Of a stretch of 64,000 nucleotides of DNA, positions 46,256 to 55,831 are shown one piece after another; the first letter of the stretch is position 1; the number at the start of each line of letters is the position of its first letter. The DNA comes from Karstenula rhodostoma CBS 690.94. Its lineage: Eukaryota; Ascomycota; Dothideomycetes; Pleosporales; Didymosphaeriaceae. The stretch is from contig MU001513.1 of assembly GCA_010093485.1 (NCBI GenBank), forward strand, positions 715,650 through 779,649, given 5' to 3'. Under the pieces are notes generated by a model that was not told where the DNA came from, made no database searches, and was given only the letters and a program-made list of their open reading frames with translations. Made by a program: the position numbers and the translations under genes.

Positions 46256-46891
46256 TTAGCTGGGAAATCGACTTCCTACAACCAATGTGAACAGTAGGAA
46301 AATGAACGCCCAAAATAGATGTACTCCTATATAAATTATTACAGTTTGGTAGCTCGCTTCGGACGATTTGACTTGAGCACTATGTGTATGCTTCACGTAG
46401 CGCCAAAGCTCTTGGCACATGCAGGTAGGATTGGCGGCCGCATCTTTTGATCGTGACAATCTAAGTTGTCCAAACTCGTCGATCCGGTGTGTTCGTGCAC
46501 TTTCTTTCCAATCGTCCGCGCAGATCCAGGTTCTAAATTGCTTGAATCCAGGAGGTACTAAGAAGATTCCGATATTATGGTTCCAGGTTTTGGTAGCTGT
46601 ATCGTATGTTTTGCAGGTCTTAGGATCCACAAGCAATTTGCATCCGGAGCATTGGAGGATTTGCCAATACCCAGAATCCGTCATAAGTGGCCCTAGCTGT
46701 CCTGACTCCAATGGCACCGTGATTGCAGTACTGATAGTGGGATTGAGTTGCCTACATGTCGTAGGTCCCCTGTGGAACCACATATTTTCAATGCCATCAT
46801 CGATGGGGACCCATTCTAGCGGGGGTGGGTAATCGGATGGGGAGCCCACCGGAAGCGAAACAGGGACATAGTGAACTTGGTCTTGAGACAT
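46256..46891 (-). CDS. Orphan Cys-containing protein with C-terminal transmembrane helix, 211 aa
   Basis: Single exon starting MSQDQVHYVPVSLPVGSP. The central part is rich in Trp and Cys (WQILQCSGCKLLVDPKTC, TWICADDWKESART, NPTCMCQELWRYV). One strong hydrophobic segment near the end (VIIYIGVHLFWAFIFLLFTL) predicts a tail-anchored type membrane protein. No signal peptide. The stop is immediately followed by GTAAGT, which is coincidental or marks a 3' UTR intron. No named family is recognised. It is one of several small Cys-bearing orphans in this region. Confidence 0.55.
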   Translation of the reverse strand: MSQDQVHYVPVSLPVGSPSDYPPPLEWVPIDDGIENMWFHRGPTTCRQLNPTISTAITVPLESGQLGPLMTDSGYWQILQCSGCKLLVDPKTCKTYDTATKTWNHNIGIFLVPPGFKQFRTWICADDWKESARTHRIDEFGQLRLSRSKDAAANPTCMCQELWRYVKHTHSAQVKSSEASYQTVIIYIGVHLFWAFIFLLFTLVVGSRFPS

Positions 46892-47641
46892 TGTATCCGA
46901 CTTCTACAAGCGTTATCTCTCAAATGTTGCTAACACTGTTCTGCCTTTCCTGTGTTAGGTCTGATGAAGGAATGATAGGACCTTTTTGGAAGTTGTATGG
47001 GTTTAAAGATAGTCTGATGATGTGTTCCAGTACTGCAATATTGAAGTATGGAGAACCGCTCGCGAGGAGGATAGGGATTAGAAGGTGGAGATCATCGATT
47101 GGGTTCAAAGATAGTCGCCGGTGGTTTCGGGTTTGAGGTATACAAAGTATTTATATGTGTTGAAGAAGGACGTCAAACATCAAGGGCAACTTCGATGATT
47201 ATGTATATTCCTATGAGTCACTTGTTAGGTGCTGAGTTTGTCATAATCCGAGTGGAAAAACTAGACATTACGACTCGTTCATTTCACGCGCACCGCGGGC
47301 TCAACGTCGTCAATATAGTACGAAGACCAAAACTAGGCAGCTCGACCAGACTGTATGATTTAGAATACTAAAAAGGTTTTCGACGTCGATATGGCGAGGA
47401 TAGACTCAGCTGTGAAAACAAGATTAACTCTTATCGCAGTAAGTGGGCTCGCTTGTTAATCATTCAACATAATCAATTATTGTATCAAAACAAGCAGATG
47501 TATACAGGAACTATCATACAGGAATGCTAGCATTGATTTAGTTACATGCTGGAGCCCGTGTTCCAGCAAGATTGCCACCTCCCCCGCATAGATCGTTTAC
47601 ATCAGTGCTTATCGCTAGCTGCTAGAGAAGCTTCTCGCCAA
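46892..47641. other. Interval without a gene
   Basis: About 750 bp. Short frames on both strands are not convincing. Confidence 0.4.
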
Positions 47642-48890
47642 CTACCCTTTAACCCGATTTATTTTCGAATTCTCACCCTGCCGAGGAGCCAGAATCGGAT
47701 AATTTCCGGGCTGGCGTCTCGGTCTCCTACAGTTGGGTAGGCCACATATTTTCTCATGTGGACGATATATAACAGCATTCTTGCCACTCTGTGTAGTCGA
47801 ACACCCGCAGATCCAAGCCATCGCGAGCTGTCCTTGTTTCGCAACAGGATAGGACATTACGACGTGCTTATTGCGGATCCTGGGATTATAAACAATTTCG
47901 CACTCAAATCTGTTTTCGACGTTGATGAGCATGCGACATTGCGGGTGCTTGCAGTGAGCTATCCTACAGCCGGTTTGAGAAACTATACTCTGTTCGTATG
48001 TTGTCAAATTTGTTTCTTCTTTGCGGTTGACAAAGAGCCTGTTTTCTTTGGCACAATTTCTGCAGATCCAGTCTGCCTCCTCTAGTTCATCTCTCTCGTA
48101 TCTAACGACGTGCACTTGGGTTCTGGCTGATCTGCACCAGTAAGGTATGGTGTTGCAGATAACTCCACCGATGTTGATGTTGTTCATGTCTATCAATTCC
48201 GCCTTGATAGCAACCATATTCGGCCTTATTCCTGCTAGAATTGGTGTATTTTCATCATCTGGTTCCTCGGAGCTCGAACTTGACCTAATGTTGTGTGAGT
48301 ACTCAACTTGCGAAGGTCAGCTGTGGGGGTAACGTGAAATACCTGGGACGTTTTCCCCGCTTGACACTACTCTCTCCATCCCGCATAGAACCAGCTGCTT
48401 CTCCAACGCTCAGCGAATCATCTAATTCCCCTTCCGCATCCTCGTCATCTGATTCACTTTCCGCATCATCGTCATCTGATTCGCCTTCCGCGTCCTTGTC
48501 ATCCCACATCTCTGGGTCATCTTCAATCTCTGCATCCATTCCGGTGTCTTCGTCAGGGTCGAAATCCGCGAGTGGCTCTTCGGAAGGCTCTCTAGTCAAA
48601 GATTCTTCCACTGTGGCAAAGGGATCGTTCATAAGTCTTTCCGCAACTCTTAGGATGTTTTCTGGTCTGAATTCTGGCGGAGGAGGCCCGGGGCTAGCGG
48701 GTGGGCCAGGGTCTGCAGCAGCAAATGGCTCAAATAACGGAGCTGGCAAGGGAAACATTTGATCCAATTCAGAGAAGGAGAATGTGAGACCGCCAGACAT
48801 GGTAATGTCGTCTGAATCTGCAGACGGTCCAGCATCTGAGTGTTCGGATGATCCAGCATCTTGGTTGGTAGAGGAACTCTGTGGGGCCAT
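47642..48890 (-). CDS. Acidic/cysteine-rich orphan protein, 396 aa
   Basis: Two exons, 48890-48343 and 48284-47642, joined across a 58-nt intron (GTATTT donor, ATTAG acceptor) that completes an Arg codon. The N-terminal 180 residues are disordered and very acidic, with short repeats (DDDDAESESDDEDAEGE). The C-terminal half is Cys-rich: ICNTIPYWC, ADWICRNCAKEN, GCRIAHCKHPQCRM, WICGCSTTQ, ICGLPNCRR. This W-x-C-x2-C then C-x4-C-x-H-x2-C spacing resembles zinc-binding orphan families common in fungal genomes. I cannot name one. It is probably nuclear, given the KRGKRPR patch at the exon junction. Confidence 0.6.
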
Positions 48891-49763
48891 GCTATTTGGG
48901 TAGTATAAATGATTATTTTCGATAGACAGTTCTACTCCAGTGTAAATTGCTAATGAGAAGTTGAGTTCCTGTAGATCGCAACATCCGCCGTTTTATACAT
49001 GTTCTGCACGATCTGAGTCACCGTCAGGACACGAAATATATCCAAGTTACTCTTCACGACAAGGCACGTGCAGACTACAGTGCCACTACTACACTCAGAT
49101 TCAATGTGCACCCTATGGATTATCGTAAAGATGGCTCATGCCGAGAGAGAACACTTGTGAGCTACAACAGATCTAGGGCCGACTCAGACCTGGGCGATAA
49201 ATCCGCTCGGTACCAGTAACAAGGCTTTGCTATTATTAGTGAATCTACAGTTCGACGCTGATATTGATTATACCTGACCTCAGTTCACTAGAGTATCCAT
49301 TTGCCTCGTCATAAAGGTCAACGACACTTGCGAGCCACCATTCATAAGAGTCGACCTGTTTCGCACCAAGCCGTTTTTCATACACTCCTCCCACCTCCGC
49401 AGGCAGTCTTACAGACTTTTACAGTCGATCGATAGCTATCCTACTTGGCCGGGGGCTACAAATTCTCACCCCTGTGCAAGGCAACGTATCTCGGCAAAAC
49501 AGAATGTCAGGCATAGATAACCTTGACGTATGCATGGCGCTAGCAGGGGGAGATGCAGGTGGGCATCGTCGTACAAACGTGGGGTCTTCACCCCGCGTCA
49601 GAGATGGCACCTTCCGAATGCAAAAATGAGCGACTTCCTCCAGCCCAAGAGACGTCTCCCTCGTAATCTTACTCTTCCCTCTTCTCGCTGACCACCATGC
49701 GGTAACCTCGCGCGACCATTCGCGCTTCACTGACTAGCACACCTTACCTGAGTCACCGCGGCG
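48891..49763. other. Intergenic
   Basis: 873 bp between divergent genes. No gene or repeat is recognised. Confidence 0.5.
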
Positions 49764-50806
49764 ATGCTTTCAGTCAAAGCCGCTGAAGTGGTTTCCCCAA
49801 ACGCTACTCCACAACCAGCGGTCGCACCTTCCCGACCCCCGCATCCCGATTCTCCACTCTTTCACAGTATCCCAGGCCTGTCCAACTTCCGCGACATCGG
49901 CGGCTGGCCCATCTCCTCCTCCGATGGCCTAACTCGCCGCGTCCGCAAGGGCGTCCTCTTCCGCGGCTCAGACACTAACCGCATCACGCCAGAAGGCGAA
50001 GAGCAGCTACGGCAGCTCGGCATCAAGACCGACTTCGACCTGCGGAGTAAGCAGCAGATCGAGAAGACAGGTGGGTATAAGGAGATCGCTGGAATTGAGC
50101 GGAGATGGACGCCCGTGTTTGCTGAAGAGCAGTACACGGAAGAGGCAGCGAGGAGACGGTACGAGCAGTATGCTGGGGAGGGAACTGAGGTGAGATCCTT
50201 GTACCCCACCCCATTACGTGCTCCGAATAGATGCTAAGTGAGAGGCAGGGCATTGTGACTGCGTTTGTGGAGATACTTACGGCGGGCGCACCAATGTTTA
50301 GGACCGTGCTGGCCCATGTGCTGGACTCTGCTGCAGGAGCGTCGCCGCCTCCCGCCGTCTTCATGCACTGCACCACCGGAAACAATCGCACAGGCGTCTT
50401 CATAGCGATGCTTTTGTTGCTCATCGGTGTCAAGCCCGAGATTGTTGCGCACGAGTACGCGCTGTCTGAGGCGGGGCTTGCGCCCACGCGACATGTCAAT
50501 GTGGAGCGGCTGCTGAAGAAGGGTGCCTTTCAAGAGCGCGGACCCGAAGAAGCCAGGAGAAAGTGCGAGCGCATGGTCGGCGCGCGTAAGGAAAGCATGG
50601 AGGCGCTGATCGCAGAAGTGGAGAGAACATGGGAGGGCCCGGAGGGCTATTTCGACGCGGAGGTAGGCCTTTCACACGGAGAGGTCGAACGGCTGCGAGA
50701 GGTATTCACGGTAAGAATTACGGACGAAAGATATGCTCGCTTGAAGCCCACTGGCCGGTCAAGAGAGGCATCCAAGACGAGGCGCGAGGCTGCATCAGAA
50801 GCATAG
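49764..50806 (+). CDS. Tyrosine phosphatase-like protein (Y_phosphatase3 type), 333 aa
   Basis: Two exons, 49764-50189 and 50231-50806, with a 41-nt intron (GTGAGA donor, AATAG acceptor) in phase 0. The start region contains SIPGLSNFRDIGGWPI and GVLFRGSDTNRITPEGEEQL, which match the fungal/bacterial Tyr phosphatase family related to PF13350. The catalytic P-loop is HCTTGNNRTGVF with nucleophile Cys189 and Arg195 (CX5R). The general-acid region was not assigned. Expected soluble and cytosolic. The physiological substrate is unknown; some relatives act on phosphoinositides. Confidence 0.88.
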
Positions 50807-51028
50807 GCCGACATTTGGGAACCTTTGAATGCAGCGGTTGAGAGGTAAGTGACGAGCTCGGCTGTGCGCCGAAGCCCTGTGTTGTAGGAGGCCACTGCCG
50901 AGGTGTCGTTAAGGCCATGAAAGAAATGTGAGTTCTATTCACTATGTCTGACTGGTCAGCAAACATAAATACTATTATCATATTACAGAGCCAGATTCAC
51001 GCTGATCTTCATACAAAAAACGCACGTC

Positions 51029-51751
51029 TCACCCATACGTTATCTTCTCCGGGCCCTGGTCTTTCGGCTCCGACTCTACGTCCTCTCCAGCGTACGAGTC
51101 CTGCTTTTGGGCTAGCGAATCGACACGTACTACGTGATCGCTCTCCACCTGCCCAGTCTTCTGCTTCGCCACCATCTGCACGTTACCACCCTCCTGTTCT
51201 CTCTCCGCCATCTGCCTCGCAACCTTCTCCACGACCTTCCGACAGATATCCCGATGCGCCTCCTCCATCTTCCCCCGCACAAGCGGCATCATCCACCACG
51301 CGCACACAACCTCCACGTCCTCCACGAGCACCCACCGCACCTCGCCCAGCCCGCCCCCCTCCCCATCAACAAACCCCTCCATCGCACTCCCCTCCAGCAC
51401 GCGAAACTCGGCCCTCAGCACCACCCCGCCCGTATCCGCGCGCGTCTTCAGCCCCGTCGGCGTACTCTGGAACACGGACGGGAACGTGAGCGAGTACTTT
51501 GCCCATGAGAACCACGGGAGGAAGGCGATGGTTTCGGTGACGTGGTAGGAGGCTGTGGGGTAGGCGTCGGGCGGGTACCAGAAGGTGTCTTTCAACGTGG
51601 CGGGGTTGGTAGCAGGGAGGAGCGAGTGCGTGGTGGTGAGGGCTTGGAGGGTGAGGCAGGTGGTGTGGTCGTGCAGCGCGGCGAGGATGTCGTCGCGGGA
51701 TACGTGAGGCGGGATTGGGGCCGCGGTGTGGTAGTTGTGCTTTGCGAGCAT
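51029..51751 (-). CDS. DUF7053-like (SRPBCC-type) protein, 240 aa
   Basis: Single exon. The N-terminus (HVSRDDILAALHDHTTCLTL) and a central beta-rich region (ETIAFLPWFSWAKYSLTFPS, GVVLRAEFRVLEG, RWVLVEDVEVVCAWWMMPLV) fit the fungal DUF7053 pattern, a START/SRPBCC-like fold. A long helix (EEAHRDICRKVVEKVARQM) and a disordered tail follow. These proteins may bind hydrophobic ligands, but no function is established. It converges with the phosphatase gene. The family call rests on memory of the pattern. Confidence 0.6.
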   Translation of the reverse strand: MLAKHNYHTAAPIPPHVSRDDILAALHDHTTCLTLQALTTTHSLLPATNPATLKDTFWYPPDAYPTASYHVTETIAFLPWFSWAKYSLTFPSVFQSTPTGLKTRADTGGVVLRAEFRVLEGSAMEGFVDGEGGGLGEVRWVLVEDVEVVCAWWMMPLVRGKMEEAHRDICRKVVEKVARQMAEREQEGGNVQMVAKQKTGQVESDHVVRVDSLAQKQDSYAGEDVESEPKDQGPEKITYG

Positions 51752-52199
51752 GTTTGCGTGGAGGCGGCGGCGCGATGTTGTTGCAAATGTTTCTGTATCC
51801 TAATCCCAACCCAGCGACTGTAAAGGTATGTGTATCAACTGCCGGCGATGTTTGTTAACTGGTTAGGAGGTCAATCGCAGGGTGCTGCTGTGGATGGACC
51901 GCCTCGGAACACATCCATAGCGAGCTGAGCTTGAGGCTGCATGCTGATGCAAGCCACTGCGACGGTGCTGGTGCGAGGCATTGCGCCGGTGCTGAGTCCG
52001 GCGGGGCTATCCTCAGCACGAAGTGTGTGGAGGGAACCATGTGAGACTTGTGGACGTGTTAGTGTCACTCGGTCCCAAGGCTTGCCGACGCGCTAGCGAC
52101 GAAGGGGTGACGTCAGATGGGTGTGAAACAGTAACACCATAGCGTTTGGGACGTTTTTGGCTATGGCGACACGCATACTCACATATCCAGGCCATACCA
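51752..52199. other. Short intergenic interval
   Basis: 448 bp between the DUF7053-like promoter and the 3' end of the regulator gene. Nothing further is recognised. Confidence 0.5.
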
Positions 52200-53855
52200 C
52201 TACCACTGCACGAGCTTCTCCACCCATCGCAACCCTGCCTCCCTCCTCTGCACACACTGCACCAACATCCTCCGCTCAGCCGGCCGATGACACTTCCCCG
52301 TCAGCGTCGCCCGCGCCTCCGCCGGGATCCCCCCACCTACCATCTCCTCCTCCTCAACATCAATAATGCACCTGCATATCGCGATGATGAGCAGCGGATC
52401 CCACCACCCCTCTACGTGCCACTGCTTCAGGATCTCGATGCCCTGGTACCGCAGCACGCGGTCGCGGCATTTCAGCAGCAGCGTGAACAGCGGCACGACG
52501 AGCCCCAGGTCGAGCACGAAGAGGCCGCTGAAGTAGGACGTTGAAGACCCCGCGTTGCGGATGCGGACGACGTCGTGCGAGAGGGCGATGATGGAGGTGA
52601 AGTCGGAGAAGTGGGCGTCGTAGCCCATTTCGTCGACGTAGAGGATGCCCGCGAGCGTGACTTTGGCGTTGAGCGCCTGGATCTGCAGCATGCTTGCCGT
52701 CACGTAGGCGCGCAGCGTACTGCCGGTGCCGCGGCGGATGCGCGTGAGGAGGGGCGCGAAGGCGAGGATCCACCGGCACATCTCGTCGTAGTAGGCGCTT
52801 TGCTGGGCTTCGAGCTCCGGGGTGATCTTGAAGGATGCGGTGTGGATGTTTGTTCCCACGGTCGTGGTGACGCCGCCGGGGAGGGGGGTCATGAACGGCC
52901 GGATGAGAGAGGAGGGCGATGTGTGGGCCCAAGTGGTCGGGATGAAGTGGCAGCAGCGCCGCATGATGATGTGCCAGTAGCGCTTTGCTTCGTCAAGGTT
53001 GGCGAACACGACGGGCATGGCGGCCGCGATGGAGGAGTCTTCGTCCAGCAGCGCCTCGTGCGTCGCGACGGGGCGGGCGTCGTAGACGGTGGAGATGGTG
53101 ATGTCGAGGTTGCGGAAGGCGTCGGCGATGTCGTCTTCGACTTTTGAGGGGCGGTCCTTGAGCGGTAACTGATAATAGATGCGGAGGCCGTGCTGGGCGT
53201 GGACGCCGGCTTTGTAGCGGTCGCCGGTGTGCGACTCGAAGCATACGATGAGCAGGCACGCAATGAGTGCATCGCGCGGCCCAGACCCGGTATCGATCGC
53301 ATGTTGGATCTTCTTCAGCGCCCGTCCATACGTCTGGTACGCAAACTGTCGTTGCAGCTTCGCTAGCTCTTCTAGGCTTCTCCCGTCTGGACTGGCCGTC
53401 GCCGACGTACGAAGCGATTTGTGCAGCGCGCCGATGGCGACAACAGCGTCGCGGATGAATGCTTCATGGTGGCAGCCTTGCAGCATGAGACGATTCCACA
53501 CAGACCAGTCCCACGTGCTTGGGAAGTTAGATGTCGTCTCCTGTTGGAAGTACTTGAGATACTGGTTCTCGACATCCGTTTCGCCGGGCAAAATAGCAGT
53601 GGGTCTGAAGCTCGTCAAGCTCCACATGTCATCCTGCTTAGGAAGCAAAGCCCGCTCGACCCTCCTCCCATTGCTTGTCGTTTCAGCACTGCTCGTGACC
53701 TTGAACGTATTGGTATACTGGCACTGAAGCTTAGCTTTGACGCAGCGCACGCACGATGGATGCGCCTCGTCGCACTTGATCCTTCGTTGCCTGCATGTGG
53801 CGCAGCCTTTCTTCGACCGCTGGTGACTTGCGCGTTTCCCCTGTCCCAGAGCCAT
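52200..53855 (-). CDS. Zn2Cys6 transcription factor, 551 aa
   Basis: Intronless. The zinc cluster lies at Cys18, Cys21, Cys28, Cys35, Cys38 and Cys45 (GCATCRQRRIKCDEAH, then SCVRCVKAKLQC), directly after a basic SHQRSKKG stretch. The rest has the Trp- and Leu-rich helical layout of the fungal-specific regulator family (FPSTWDWSVWNRLMLQGCHH, ALIACLLIVCFESHTGD). Length is usual for compact members. It is head-to-head with a P450 gene 322 bp away, an arrangement typical of a regulator controlling its neighbour. Long antisense open frames over this gene are due to its high GC content. Confidence 0.9.
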   Translation of the reverse strand: MALGQGKRASHQRSKKGCATCRQRRIKCDEAHPSCVRCVKAKLQCQYTNTFKVTSSAETTSNGRRVERALLPKQDDMWSLTSFRPTAILPGETDVENQYLKYFQQETTSNFPSTWDWSVWNRLMLQGCHHEAFIRDAVVAIGALHKSLRTSATASPDGRSLEELAKLQRQFAYQTYGRALKKIQHAIDTGSGPRDALIACLLIVCFESHTGDRYKAGVHAQHGLRIYYQLPLKDRPSKVEDDIADAFRNLDITISTVYDARPVATHEALLDEDSSIAAAMPVVFANLDEAKRYWHIIMRRCCHFIPTTWAHTSPSSLIRPFMTPLPGGVTTTVGTNIHTASFKITPELEAQQSAYYDEMCRWILAFAPLLTRIRRGTGSTLRAYVTASMLQIQALNAKVTLAGILYVDEMGYDAHFSDFTSIIALSHDVVRIRNAGSSTSYFSGLFVLDLGLVVPLFTLLLKCRDRVLRYQGIEILKQWHVEGWWDPLLIIAICRCIIDVEEEEMVGGGIPAEARATLTGKCHRPAERRMLVQCVQRREAGLRWVEKLVQW

Positions 53856-54177
53856 TGCTGGAGACGCACAAGCTGGTGGAGTAGGGATTGTGTTCGCTTA
53901 CGAGTGTCGGGCGAGGTTGTGTAAGAGGTAAGATAGACTGTCGTCTGTTTGGCGAATGGGATGCGAGCGATGATCCGCGCTCGTTAAGGAGGCCTAATCA
54001 GAGACGATACGGCTCGGGACTGTCACGTGATGATTGCATTCGTATAAAGGTCTGTTCGTGGACTGGAGTCCTAGTAAGAGCTAGAGCAGGATTCACTCGC
54101 TCCCAAAACAAGCACTGACATTCATATAAATCCAAGGCAGTCAGCGCCTCCTGGTTAGGAACAACACGCTTTCGACA
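53856..54177. promoter_or_regulatory. Shared promoter of regulator and P450
   Basis: 322 bp between divergent starts. A TCACGTGA E-box lies near 54023-54030. No CCG-N6-CGG element like that of the 37-39 kb genes was seen. Confidence 0.4.
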
Positions 54178-55831
54178 ATGCATCTTATACTATCCTTCTT
54201 GGCCTTGTCCCTTGCCTACGCCATCTACCTCATATACCACCGCCTCTACCTTTCCCCCATAGCCCAGTTCCCCGGCCCCAAGCTCGCCGCTGCAACGTAC
54301 TGGTATGAGTTCTACTACGACATCATCCTGGGCGGCAAGTATATATGGAAGGTCCAAGAGATGCACAAGAAGTATGGTCCGGTGATCCGCATCAACCCAG
54401 GTGGTCTGCACGTCGCCGATCCGACCTTCTGGGACGTTATGTATACGCACAGCACGGAGCGCAACCGGAGAGACAAGTGGACCTGGGAGGCATGGGGCAT
54501 TGGGATCCCGGCGTCGATGCTCGGGACGGCGCCGCATGCGCTGCACAAGATCCGGAGGGCTTCTATTAACCCGTTTTTCTCGAAGCAGAACGTGAGAAAG
54601 CTTGAGCAAGGGATCGAGGAGCGTGTTCAGGCTTTGGTGAGGAAATTGAAGGTATGTGGTGATGGGGGAGAGGTTGTGCAGATGGAATATGCGTACTCTG
54701 CTTTCGCGAATGGTCAGTGACTGCCGAGTGGTTTTTGGCTAGGCTCAATTGTACCTCGACTGACTGCGGGCAGATGTCGTCATGCAGTATTGTTTCGGTC
54801 GCTCGGATCACCACATCGAGGCGCCGGACTTTGACCCGTCGTTCCACAATACATCGTTCAGCGCTGGTAAGGCTATCGCTCTGCTGAAGCATCTTCCATG
54901 GCTTCTTTCGATCATGCGAGCCCTTCCGGAATCGGTCGCTATGAAGATGGGCGACGAAGTTTCTGCGAACATCAAGTTGACGAGGGTATGTACCCATAAC
55001 GCCTTATTGGCCTCGAGTGCCACAAACTGATCGTTATTTCCGCAGGAGCGCATGGGGCAAATCGAGGACGTCCGGAAAGCCGGATTCGAGAAAGAAGACG
55101 AGGAGAACAAAACCGTCTTCCACACTCTACTGCGCAGCGATCTGCCCGAACAGGAGAAAGAAACCCGGCGCCTGGCCGAAGAAGCCGTTCTCCTCGTCGG
55201 AGCAGGAACGCACACCACATCCTGGATCCTCACCGTCATCACCTTCTACCTTCTCTCCAACCCTCCCCTGCTGCAAAAGCTTCGCGACGAGCTGCGCACA
55301 GTGCTGCCGGAGGTAGATAGCCACGCACCACTCATGGAGCTGGAGAAGCTGCCGTTTCTGACTGCGGTACTGAAAGAAGGGTTGAGGCTGGGCCATGGTG
55401 CAGTCTTGCGAAGCTCCCGCATCGCACCGGACGCGTCGCTAAAATGCGGAGACTGGACGATACCACCGGGTACACCGGCCGCGATGACTATCCCGCTTAC
55501 GCACTGGGATGAGTCAATTTTCCCGGAAGCGCACACCTTTAATCCGCATCGTTGGCTTGATGGCAATGCTTCTCACCTCGACAGGTATCTGGTTGCGTTC
55601 TCGAAAGGCTCCCGGGGCTGCGTGGGCATGAACTTGGCGTGGGCGGAGCTGTATCTGTGCGCTGCGGGCGTGTTCAGGCGGTTTGGGTCCAAGGATTCGA
55701 GAGAAATGGGAGATGTTGGGTACATGGAGTTGTATGAAACGGATGTCGGTGATGTGGAGATGGTGAGCGATCGGTTCTTTCCGGTTGCAAGGGAAGGGTC
55801 GAAGGGAGTGAGGGTGAGGATGTCGAATTGA
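54178..55831 (+). CDS. Cytochrome P450 monooxygenase, 510 aa
   Basis: Three exons, 54178-54712, 54774-54985 and 55046-55831, with introns of 61 and 60 nt. All joins are in frame. An N-terminal membrane anchor (LILSFLALSLAYAIYLIYHR) is followed by the hinge SPIAQFPGPKLAAAT. I-helix VGAGTHTTSW, ExxR in KEGLRLGHG, PHRW, and haem loop FSKGSRGCVGMN with ligand Cys at about residue 441 are all present. The overall look (FPGPKLAAATYWYEFYYDI) recalls fungal P450 clans that include trichodiene-oxygenase-like enzymes. The substrate is unknown. It faces a Zn2Cys6 gene and is the last gene before the RIP island, 190 bp from its edge. Confidence 0.92.

Noticed and set aside
51134..53924. Long plus-strand open frames antisense to the DUF7053-like and Zn2Cys6 genes
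   Set aside because: They are shadows caused by high GC and biased codon use of the true minus-strand genes. Translations are Pro/Arg/His-rich without motifs.
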